Positions 37,274 through 45,400 of a stretch of 64,000 nt of DNA are shown here, one piece after another. A program made the translations under genes and the position numbers. This DNA comes from Verrucomicrobiota bacterium (lineage in GTDB: Bacteria; Verrucomicrobiota; Verrucomicrobiia; Opitutales; Opitutaceae), in contig JAEKKV010000011.1 in the NCBI GenBank assembly GCA_019510185.1, positions 62,001-126,000 on the forward strand, written 5' to 3'. Below the pieces are notes generated by a model. The model was not told the DNA's origin and ran no database searches. It worked only from the letters and a program-made list of their open reading frames with translations. How positions within the stretch are numbered: the first letter of the stretch is position 1; each line of letters opens with the position of its first letter.

Positions 37274-37731
37274 GCACCTCCTTCGAACCCGAGCGCGAGC
37301 TCGCCGTCTTCATCGGCACCATCGGCCACTACTTCAAGACCGTCGGCGGCGCGCTCCCCGACTTCCTCGCCCCCACCCTCGAGCTCGCGCTTCCGGCCCG
37401 CCTCGACTGCACCGGCTACATGCCCGTGAGCGGCCGCCTCACCGGCTGGATCGCCCTCAGCCTCCCGTCCATCCTCCTGCGCGCGCTTCTGCATCACATG
37501 GGCGAGGACCGGCAGGATGAAGCCGCCCAGCTCGACCTCGTCGCCGAGATCACCAGCACCCTCACCAGCAACGCCCGCGAACACTTCGGCGAACACCTCC
37601 GGGTCGCTCCGCCCCTCGCCGCCGTGGCCGGCGATTTCCCGGATGAACTCACCGCGCCCCCGCTCTCCTTTCGCCTGCCGTTCCAATGGCACGGCACCGA
37701 CGCCTTTCTCCTCATCGCCCTCCAGCGCTAA
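37270..37731 (+). CDS. CheX/CheC-family phosphatase-like protein, second copy
   Basis: 153 residues with a GTG start at 37270 overlapping the previous stop. The helix LVAEITSTLTSNAREHFG matches the ExxxN helix of the first copy and of CheX, so it may be active or act as a heterodimer partner. The N-terminal half (PARLDCTGYMPVSGRLTGWIALSLP) matches the CheX beta-sheet. The two copies are clearly diverged from each other. Confidence 0.82.
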   Translation: MSTSFEPERELAVFIGTIGHYFKTVGGALPDFLAPTLELALPARLDCTGYMPVSGRLTGWIALSLPSILLRALLHHMGEDRQDEAAQLDLVAEITSTLTSNAREHFGEHLRVAPPLAAVAGDFPDELTAPPLSFRLPFQWHGTDAFLLIALQR

Positions 37732-37737
37732 TTCACC

Positions 37738-38541
37738 ATGAAAACGTCCGCCCCCACGCCCCTCGCCGACCGCTACATCCGCTGCGAAGATTTCGCCACC
37801 CGCATCGAAGGCGTCGAGCTGGCCCCCGATGTCTGGGCCGTCTTCGCGCAACTCGCCCAATCGCACACCGCCGCCGAGATCGCCCAACAGCTCAAGCTCG
37901 ACGTCGAGTCCGTCTCCGCCGCCATCCGCCGGCTCGTCCGCCGCAAGCTTGTGCGCAAACACGTCCTCGCTTGGCGCGATTACGCCGCCACCGCCGCGCC
38001 ACTTCCGCCCCCCGCGACCACCACCACGTTTGAGGCGCCGTCCGCCCCCGCCTCCGCGCCGGTGGCGAGCACGACCAGTGCAGCCGCACCCTACGCCCCG
38101 TCGCGTTCCGTGCCGCCGTTTTACGTCACGTCCGCTCCGTCCGCCCCGGCGCCCATAGCGCGTTCACCGGTCATTTCCCTCCGTATTGTCCCGACCGCCG
38201 CGAGTCCGCGCCCCGCCCCCGCCATGAGTCTCCGCATCGAAGCATCGCGCCCTCTCGCTTCGTCCGCCTCCCCGGTGACGAAAACCCCTGCGGACGGCCT
38301 GCGGCTGCGTCCCGTGCTGGATGCCATCGGCGCCAAGGCCGGCGGCGGCATCGCCGGCCAGCTCCTCGTGTACCGTGTGTTCCTGCAAATCCCCACCGAG
38401 CTCATGCAGGCCGCCGGACTCCATTCACTCAGCCTGGTGGACGATCACTTCACCCTGCGCCACCCCGCGCTGCGCGCCGCCCTCGCGGAAACCGCGCGCC
38501 GCCATGCCGGCGTCGACATCGAGACCCTCGCCGCCGCATGA
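37738..38541 (+). CDS. Winged-helix-like protein with long Pro/Ala linker
   Basis: 267 residues. The N-terminal part (about 1-85) looks like a winged helix: AQSHTAAEIAQQLKLDVESVSAAIRRLVRRKLVRKHVLAW. A roughly 100-residue Pro/Ala/Ser linker follows. The C-terminal domain (about 190-267) contains GGGIAGQLLVYRVFLQIPTEL and SLSLVDDHFTLRHPALRAAL and is unassigned. It starts 6 bp after the second CheX gene and its stop overlaps the next start. It could be a DNA-binding output for the phosphorelay, or a protein-protein adaptor; there is no receiver domain in it. Confidence 0.72.
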   Translation: MKTSAPTPLADRYIRCEDFATRIEGVELAPDVWAVFAQLAQSHTAAEIAQQLKLDVESVSAAIRRLVRRKLVRKHVLAWRDYAATAAPLPPPATTTTFEAPSAPASAPVASTTSAAAPYAPSRSVPPFYVTSAPSAPAPIARSPVISLRIVPTAASPRPAPAMSLRIEASRPLASSASPVTKTPADGLRLRPVLDAIGAKAGGGIAGQLLVYRVFLQIPTELMQAAGLHSLSLVDDHFTLRHPALRAALAETARRHAGVDIETLAAA

Positions 38542-39359
38542 GCGCGTCGTTGATCCACTTCGTACTCGTTCACCACGGCGAAGCCGCGCGCCCCGCAAAG
38601 CCGCGCGTGCTCCACTTCAACGTGGAAGGCGCGGCCGGCGGCGGCCTTTCGACGACCTCTCCCGTGCACCTGCTGGTGCTCGACGCCCGCCGCATGAACG
38701 CGGCCTGCCTCAAGACCGCCTTCGCCGAGATCCGGCACCTGCGCTCCGCCCCCGGCTTCAAACACGGCGTGCTGGTGTGCAACACCCCCGCGCTGCCCGT
38801 CGTGCAAGAGGCGATGCGCGCCGGTCTGCGCGACGTCATCCACGAGCCGCTCACCGCGCGCCAGCTCGTCCAGCTCCTGCGAGCCGCCACTCCCGGCAAC
38901 CACGCCTGCGCCCGGCAGCTCGCCGCACTCGCCGCCATTGTGCGGACCCTCGCCGCCGCCGACCGCGCCGCGGCCTCGCCCTCGGCCAGCCTCGCCCGCC
39001 GCGAATACGCGCTCGTGCAACGCGCCGACCGGCTCGCCCACATGGAGACGCGCCTCGCCCTCGAACGCGCCGCCCTTGAGGACCGCGAACAAAAACTCCG
39101 CGCCAGCGCCCGCCGCCTCGAGCGGGACTACGCCGCCTTGCAGGTGGAGACAGACACCGTCCGTCCCAAACCGCCCGCGCCGGTGCCCGTCTCCACAGCC
39201 ACCCCGTTCAGCGGGTCTCCCTTCGCGACCGACCTGCAGGCCGTCGCCGCGCAATTGGCCGAACGCGCCACCACCTTGGATATTCGCGAACGCATGCTGC
39301 AAGAGATGGAACGCCTGCTGACCGCCCAACTGGCCGACGCCGGCGCGTTATCCACGTAG
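38538..39359 (+). CDS. Pseudo-receiver plus coiled-coil protein
   Basis: 273 residues. The N-terminal about 120 residues have a receiver-like alternation (LLVLDARRMNAACLKTAFAE, HGVLVCNTPALPVVQEAMRAG, DVIHEPLTARQLVQLL), but the usual acidic pocket and conserved Lys are not evident, so it is probably not phosphorylated. From about 150 a long coiled coil follows (LARREYALVQRADRL, LEDREQKLRASARRLERDYA) with a second helical block before the C-terminus. Last gene of the operon (ATGA overlap with the previous one). Possibly a scaffold. Confidence 0.65.
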   Translation: MSASLIHFVLVHHGEAARPAKPRVLHFNVEGAAGGGLSTTSPVHLLVLDARRMNAACLKTAFAEIRHLRSAPGFKHGVLVCNTPALPVVQEAMRAGLRDVIHEPLTARQLVQLLRAATPGNHACARQLAALAAIVRTLAAADRAAASPSASLARREYALVQRADRLAHMETRLALERAALEDREQKLRASARRLERDYAALQVETDTVRPKPPAPVPVSTATPFSGSPFATDLQAVAAQLAERATTLDIRERMLQEMERLLTAQLADAGALST

Positions 39360-39386
39360 CCGTCACGCGGTTGCTGGCGGCGTTGC

Positions 39387-39428
39387 AGCCGGTGGTGAGG
39401 GCGACGAGCGGCACGTTAACCGTGAAGG
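39387..39428. pseudogene. Scrap of an RHS gene in an intergenic space
   Basis: These 42 bases match 51965-52006 inside RHS2 with four differences. In the minus-strand frame both read FTVNVPLV(A/T)LTTG. The surrounding bases diverge quickly, so only a short relic remains, about 12.5 kb from the intact gene. Confidence 0.7.
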
Positions 39429-39445
39429 ACGGGTGGCCCTCGCCG

Positions 39446-39451
39446 TATAAT
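39446..39451 (+). promoter_or_regulatory. Possible -10 element before the symporter operon
   Basis: A perfect TATAAT stands 61 bp before the DUF4212 start. No good -35 is visible at the usual distance, so this is tentative. Confidence 0.35.
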
Positions 39452-39512
39452 GGCACGCATCCGCGTTTCCCGAGGCTTGCCCCGGGGCGCGCCGCACGCA
39501 GGCTGGCCGCCG

Positions 39513-39812
39513 ATGCCCCCCACCTCCCGTGACGATACGGTGCACAGCGAGGCCTTCCTCGGCTCGCTCATGCGTCGTCAGCTCCGTCTGTCCATCGGCT
39601 GCGCGCTGGCCTTTCTGGTCGCGTTGCTCGGCCTTCCGCTCGCCAACTACTTCGCCCCCGGCCTGATGTCCCTGCACGTCGGCGGCTTCACCCTTACCTG
39701 GCTGATCCTCGGCGTCTTGTTTTTCCCCTACGTCTGGATCATCTCGGGTTTCTTCATCAAACGCTCGCTCAGGCTGGAGGCCGACGAGGCCCGGGAGGTC
39801 CTGGACAAATGA
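39513..39812 (+). CDS. DUF4212 small subunit of a sodium:solute symporter
   Basis: 99 residues from ATG 39513 with two membrane helices (LSIGCALAFLVALLGLPLANYF and LTWLILGVLFFPYVWIISGFF) and a charged C-terminus. DUF4212 proteins are usually encoded just before an SSS-family symporter, as here; the stop overlaps the symporter ATG by four bases. A longer ORF starting at 39450 is less likely because its extra N-terminus is low-complexity and precedes a weakly conserved region. Confidence 0.85.
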   Translation: MPPTSRDDTVHSEAFLGSLMRRQLRLSIGCALAFLVALLGLPLANYFAPGLMSLHVGGFTLTWLILGVLFFPYVWIISGFFIKRSLRLEADEAREVLDK

Positions 39813-41578
39813 TCCCGCCCCTCGCCTTTCTCGGCGGCGTCGATCCGTGGATCTTCGCCTTCTCGTTCATCACCGTCGCCATCACGATCTGGATGGGCTT
39901 TCGCACCGCGAAGACGTCCAAGACCGCGAGCGACTTCTTCGTCGCCGGCCGGTCAGTGTCCGTGGGCTGGAACGCCTCCGCCATCTCCGGCGAATACCTC
40001 TCGGCCGCCTCGTTCATGGGCATCGCCGGCATGGTCATGGCCGTCGGCTACGACGCGCTCTGGTATCCGGTGTGCTACGCTTGCGGCTACCTGTTTCTGC
40101 TGCTGTTCATCGCCGGCCCGCTGCGCCGCTTCGGCGCCTACACGATCCCCGACTTTGCCGAGGGCCGCTACGACTCGCCCGTCTTTCGCAAGATCGCCGT
40201 GGTTTTCGTGCTGTTCATCGGTCTGTTCTACACCCTGCCGCAGATGAAGGGAGCGGGCACGACCCTCGCCTACATCTTCCCCGGCCTGCCCTACTGGGTG
40301 GGCGTGGCGGTCGTCGGCGCGGTCATCACGCTCAACGTCGCGCTCGGCGGCATGAAGGGGATCACCCTCGTGCAAGCCATGCAGTATTGGATGAAGATGT
40401 TCGCGATCAGCGTGCCGGTCTTCGTACTCATGGCCGTCTTCGGCGGCTACGGCAAGAACCTCGGCGCCAACGACGGCCGCTCGTTCGCCACCGCCCTCAA
40501 CCCCGCCGCCGAGACCGCCGCAGTCGCGCCGGCCGCCGAAATCACCCGCAAGCCGCTCGGTGAAAAGGCCCCGAAGGACGACGCCTGGCTCGCCCCCTTC
40601 GGCCCCCTCACCACCAAGGCCGCGAAGGCCGCCGGTCTCTCCCACGACGAAGCCCGGCCCTATTCGCTGCTCTACACCTACTCGCTCATCATCGCGCTCG
40701 TGTGCGGCACCGCCGGCCTGCCGCACATCCTCGTGCGGTTCTACACCAACCCCGACGGCGTAGCCGCCAAGCGCACCACCATGTGGGTGATGATCCTGAT
40801 CGGCATCTTTTACGTCTTCCCGCCCGTCATCGGCGTGATCGGGCGCAACCTCCTGCCCGAGCTCTACGCCGCCACCGGCGCCAAGGGCACCGACAAGGTC
40901 GTCCTCGAGCTGCCGCGCATCATCAATGAGCACTACGGCGTGTGGGGCTCGGTGCTCAGCGGCATCGCCTGCGCCGGCGCGTTCGCCGCCTTCATGAGCA
41001 CGTTCTCCGGCCTGCTGGTCTCGATGACCGGCGCGCTCGCCCACGACGTCTATGGCCGCATGCTGCGCCCGCGCGCCACCCCCGAACAGCGCCTGCGCAT
41101 GTTCAAGTTCGCCGCGATCGGCATCGGCGGGTTGTCCGTGCTGCTCGGCTCGCAAGTCGAGCAGCTCCAGATCAACTTCATGGTCGGCCAGGCCTTCGCC
41201 ATCGCGGCGGCCAGCTACTTCCCGCTGCTTTTCATGAGCGTGTGGTGGCGCGGCATGACGATGAAGGGCGCGGCGACGGGCATGCTGACGGGCGGCGTCG
41301 CCGCCCTCGCCTGCACGACGGTGATCAACCTGGGCGACTTGAAGATCATCGACCTGACCGCCTTCTGGCCCGGCCATCCGCTCCTTCGCATCCTCTGCGA
41401 GCAGCCCGCGATCTGGACCGTGCCGATGGCGATCACCCTGATGATCGTGATCTCGAAGGCCACGGCGAAGGACGTGCCGTCGGACATCCGCATGAAGATG
41501 CTCGTCCTCCACGCCCCCGAGGCGCTCGGCCTGAAGAACGAATACATCCAGGAACACCACGCCAGCGCCGGCCATTAA
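39809..41578 (+). CDS. Sodium:solute symporter, acetate permease-like
   Basis: 589-residue inner-membrane SSS-family carrier with about 13 hydrophobic segments. The family signature is visible as SDFFVAGRSVSVGWNASAISGEYLSAASFMG, and TM6-8 blocks include AGLPHILVRFYT and CAGAFAAFMSTFSGLLVSMTGALAHDVYG. Closest recalled relatives are ActP-type monocarboxylate carriers paired with DUF485/DUF4212 proteins. A loop insertion rich in Ala, Pro and Lys (around residues 225-275) lies between TM segments. Translationally coupled to the DUF4212 gene. Confidence 0.9.
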   Translation: MIPPLAFLGGVDPWIFAFSFITVAITIWMGFRTAKTSKTASDFFVAGRSVSVGWNASAISGEYLSAASFMGIAGMVMAVGYDALWYPVCYACGYLFLLLFIAGPLRRFGAYTIPDFAEGRYDSPVFRKIAVVFVLFIGLFYTLPQMKGAGTTLAYIFPGLPYWVGVAVVGAVITLNVALGGMKGITLVQAMQYWMKMFAISVPVFVLMAVFGGYGKNLGANDGRSFATALNPAAETAAVAPAAEITRKPLGEKAPKDDAWLAPFGPLTTKAAKAAGLSHDEARPYSLLYTYSLIIALVCGTAGLPHILVRFYTNPDGVAAKRTTMWVMILIGIFYVFPPVIGVIGRNLLPELYAATGAKGTDKVVLELPRIINEHYGVWGSVLSGIACAGAFAAFMSTFSGLLVSMTGALAHDVYGRMLRPRATPEQRLRMFKFAAIGIGGLSVLLGSQVEQLQINFMVGQAFAIAAASYFPLLFMSVWWRGMTMKGAATGMLTGGVAALACTTVINLGDLKIIDLTAFWPGHPLLRILCEQPAIWTVPMAITLMIVISKATAKDVPSDIRMKMLVLHAPEALGLKNEYIQEHHASAGH

Positions 41579-41594
41579 GCCGGCGCTTTCATCA

Positions 41595-41653
41595 CGGAAG
41601 CACGGAACGCGGAAGGGCGGAAATGAAACCGAGGCCCGCGCTCCGTGCTTCCG
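41595..41653. terminator. Long imperfect inverted repeat after the symporter
   Basis: An 18-bp inverted repeat with one mismatch (41595-41612 and 41636-41653, 23-nt loop) lies 16 bp after the symporter stop. There is no T-run, so it may be a terminator-like or repetitive extragenic element. Confidence 0.5.
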
Positions 41654-41703
41654 CGATTAAGCAGAGAGGCAGAAGGGGGTGGTTTTAACCTGCTTGTACA
41701 CAA

Positions 41704-41871
41704 TCACGGATGGAAGGTCGTCAAGGATGTCTGCACACGAACCCCATCCTTATACTCCTCGATAATCCCGTTTCCGTTGGCCTGCCAAACCTCCTTATTG
41801 CCGTAAAGAACCTCGCGACCGTTCTTCTCATAGTAGGCATAACGCAGCTTCAATTCGCCACTCCGTGCGGC
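41704..41871 (-). pseudogene. 3' remnant of a MORN-repeat (YwqK-like) gene
   Basis: Directly after, and in the same frame as, the stop of the minus-strand gene at 41872-42486, an open frame reads GELKLRYAYYEKNGREVL, then YGNKEVWQANGNG, then IIEEYKDGVRV, and stops at 41704-41706. The KxxYAYYExNG / WQxNGxG / YKDG pattern is the MORN_2 repeat of YwqK-like proteins that often appear near polymorphic toxins. There is no ATG start, only a possible TTG, so it is most likely the tail of a lost gene. Confidence 0.6.
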
Positions 41872-42486
41872 TCACTTCTTTTTTAAGATGATCGTATTCA
41901 ACACCTGATTTACAGCTATGAGCCCTTCAGAAACTTCCTCCGGAGTGGCGCCCACATTAAAATTCAAAGCAATAAGGAATAAAGTGTCGTCAGCTATCGG
42001 CGTTATATATGAACGAGCCAGCAATCGTGATCGCGACATGTCGGAATAAACCTGCGTCTCAAGCCATTGTTTATTATGGGAGTCTACCACCATCTGACTG
42101 GCCTGAAATTCAGGAAGTTTATGCGACAGACTCACCTTGGTATCGACGAGTATTTTACCAAGATTCACCATATCAAAATTACCTACGAAATATTTCTGAG
42201 AAAGACGCAATCCCTCCAATGTGATCGTAACCCGGAATAAATCATCTTTTAAAAAAGCATTAGGGTATCCCACCTTGATTATATTGCATTCACGCGGAAA
42301 TGGCCTGTCTTCACGAAATTCCAATCGCCCACTCGGAGGTATTATTATTTCCCACCCCGATGGCAGTACGTACCCTATTTCATTATCAGGGCAGAGGACT
42401 TTCATCATGGAGCTCCCCGTTCCATTGCCATACGCAACATGAAATAAAATCATTAATAAAAAAAATGAGCTGATTTTTCTCAACAT
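41872..42486 (-). CDS. Small secreted protein downstream of RHS1, candidate immunity protein
   Basis: 204 residues with signal peptide MLRKISSFFLLMILFHVAYG; the mature part is a soluble alpha/beta protein of about 185 residues (IGYVLPSGWEIIIPPSG, FRVTITLEGLRLSQKYF, DDTLFLIALNFNVGATPEEV) resembling small DcrB/PsbP-like periplasmic proteins only loosely. The DNA is visibly AT-richer than the core genome. It starts 3 bp after the RHS1 stop. Position and export fit an immunity protein against a toxin that acts in the periplasm; that role is inferred from synteny only. Confidence 0.72.
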   Translation of the reverse strand: MLRKISSFFLLMILFHVAYGNGTGSSMMKVLCPDNEIGYVLPSGWEIIIPPSGRLEFREDRPFPRECNIIKVGYPNAFLKDDLFRVTITLEGLRLSQKYFVGNFDMVNLGKILVDTKVSLSHKLPEFQASQMVVDSHNKQWLETQVYSDMSRSRLLARSYITPIADDTLFLIALNFNVGATPEEVSEGLIAVNQVLNTIILKKK

Positions 42487-42489
42487 GAC

Positions 42490-45400
42490 CTAAGGAGTCG
42501 GAGCTACATAAACCGTGTGTGGACTAAGTGACTTTCCGCCAACAAAAAGCAATGGGATTTCAGCAATTGAAAGTGCCAGATCAAATGGACGGAAAGGATA
42601 TAGAGCATTACCACCAATAAGATTGGGTACCGCATCACCCGCATGGGCCTGAAAATAATCAGCTACGCCCCCCACTGTTCTAAGAAGACCGCGGCTAGCC
42701 ACTTCATTTACGGCCGCACCATTATAGGCAACGTGCATTCCACTCATGGATACACCCCTGTCATGAAGAATTTCTATTGCGTTATTTAAAATAAGCCCCG
42801 CCTGACTGTGAACGGTAAAAGTGGATCCAGATAAATTCACGGTCTGCATAAAATCAGCCACATCCCTGGAAATACTTGATGTGCCAGTAATTTTTTGCGC
42901 CACAGACTCCATCATATCCGCTAAAAGGCCATGCGACTCATTATATATAATATAATAATGATTTTGGTTCATCTGAGTAAGCGACAGTTCGATTGCATGC
43001 CCCCTATCATTTAGCATGCCATTCATCCAGTAATCATTAGAGCTACCGCTCAATGCACCACGATCAAAAAAATCACTAGCAACGTACTGCTTAGTCAGTG
43101 GGTCCCTCGTAACTTCGATAAACGAGGCCTTTGATTGCATAATATCATTAATTCCAGCCTTAATCTCATAAGCTGCATAAGCAGAAGCTGCCCCCATTGC
43201 CCCGCCTACCAAGCCAGCTTTCAATGATTGCCTCAAATTAGCCCCCGATAACGCCGAACTAGCTACTCCACCAGCAAATCCGGCTATGCCTCCCACCATT
43301 GCTGTCCCAAGTCCAGTTAATGTCGCCACTGCATTACTTCCTGTTAAAGCAAGTGTAATCGCCTGCCCATATGTCATACTTACCCCTACATAAGGGGCCA
43401 AACCATAAAGAGCAGCACCTGCTGTTAAAACGCCTACGACAGCACCAATTGCAATCGCCGCCCACTCATGCGCCCCCACCCATTTTGTAATTTTATGCCA
43501 AATTTTGGAAAGCCAGCTATTGCCTAAATAATCCCAGTGATTGACGCCATCATTGCCGCAGAAGCCATACAGATTCATGCCACCAGCTTCCTCGATCGGG
43601 TCGCGATTGATAAAACGCCCGTTGTGCGGATCATAATACCGGTGGCCGTAATAGATTAGCCCGGTCTCGTCGTCGGCGAACTTGCTGCTGAAGCGAATCG
43701 GATTACTCGAAGCATAACTACCTTGGCTGCGCAGCAGTTCTCCAAACGAATTGTATTCGTAGATGGCAGCCACTGAACCCGTCGCCGCATTGACCAAAGT
43801 GGTCACGTTGCCGTTGCCGTCATAGGTTGGGAAATATCTGACTCCCGAAGCATGATCGGTCACTTGAAGCAGGCCGCCCACCCCGCCCGCCGCCGTGAAC
43901 GAGCCCGTCAAATCGAGCCCCCACGTGTAACTACGGATTAGAGTCCCGTTCGCCTGGGTTTCCGCGATGAGGTTCCAGCCGTCATAAATGAACCGGCGCT
44001 CGCTCTGGAGCACCCAGGTACCACCCTGCCAGAACGAAACTTTTTTGCTCACGCGCCGGCCCTGATAATCATACTGAAACTGCAGCAACTGCTGCGGCGG
44101 ACCGTTGGGAAGCACGGCCCCGGCATTCATCATCATGGTCGAGAGGCGGTTTTCCGCGTCCCATGAATAAGTCCAGATGCCGTCCGCGCTGAGATTGCCG
44201 TCGAGATCGTGCGTCAGCGTTTCACTGGCCCCACCCGTCAGCAAATAGAGGGTTTGGGCACTGGCAGGGGCGCCGGTGCTTACGGAGGCCCCGATGGACA
44301 CATTGGCCGTGCTCACGGCGGTGCCGCCGGTGTTGCCGAGGAGCAGTTCGCTTTCCCAGAAACTTCCCTGCCGAGCCGACGCGACCGAGTTGACCTGGGC
44401 GTAGGCGTCGGTGGCGGCGACGCCTTGGATGGCCCGGCTGTTGTTTTCCCGACTGGCGATTTGATTGAGGGCGTTGCTGGTGAAGTGCTCCGCCAACGAG
44501 GAGTTACCAGTATGGTTGGCCAGGGTCCGATTGCCGGCCGCATCGTAGGCGTATTCAAAATACCGTCCCGGCAATTGATTGGTGGGGTTGGTTCCGAGAC
44601 TGGCCACCGCCGAGGAGAGTTCTCCGCGGGCGTCGTAGGTGTAGTTCTGGGTGACAACGTCGCCGTAATCCGCCGTGAACGCGGTTCCTCCTTGAGTGGA
44701 GGTCTGCCGCTGGCCGAGGTCGTTGTAGGTGTAACCGTAACTGCTGGTGGTGGCGGTGCTCCACTGGCCGACAATGGAGGTGAGCAAGTCGCGCTGGGCT
44801 TCATACGACCGTGTCTGGGTGAAGGCGGTCCCTTGGGCGGCGAGCGATTGCACCAGGCGGGAGTTGGTCACGTAGGTGTAGTTGAATGTCTGGCTCACGG
44901 CACCAGCTCCATACGCGCTTGTCAGGTTGGCCAGACGGCCGCCGTTGTTGTGAGCATAGGTTTGCTGCAGCGAGGCGGCGGGCGAGGCAGCGGTCCCCAA
45001 CTGGAAGCCGTCCGTCGCCCCCTTGATGGTGCCGGCGGAATTGGTTGTGGCCTCGTAAAGACGGGTTATTATCTGGCTCTGGTAAAAGGTCGGCAGCGTT
45101 TCCGTATTCAGACGCCAAGGGGAAGTGGAATCGTAGACGAAGCTGCGCGTACCCGCCCAATCGGTCGCCGCCGTCGTCTGCCCGAGGCGGTTGTAGGTCA
45201 AAGAGACCGTGGGCGTACCATCGTTATAGGCCGTCTGCAGCGGGTCTCCCGTATTGGTATCATAGGTGTAGGTGGCGGTGATCGGCTGGCCTCCGGTGGT
45301 CAGCCGCACCCAGAGGCGCTGGGCGACCTGGCCACGGCTGTTGTAGGTGTAGGTAACGCTTTTGTTTGCGGCATCGGTCTTGCTGATCAGCAATCCGGAA

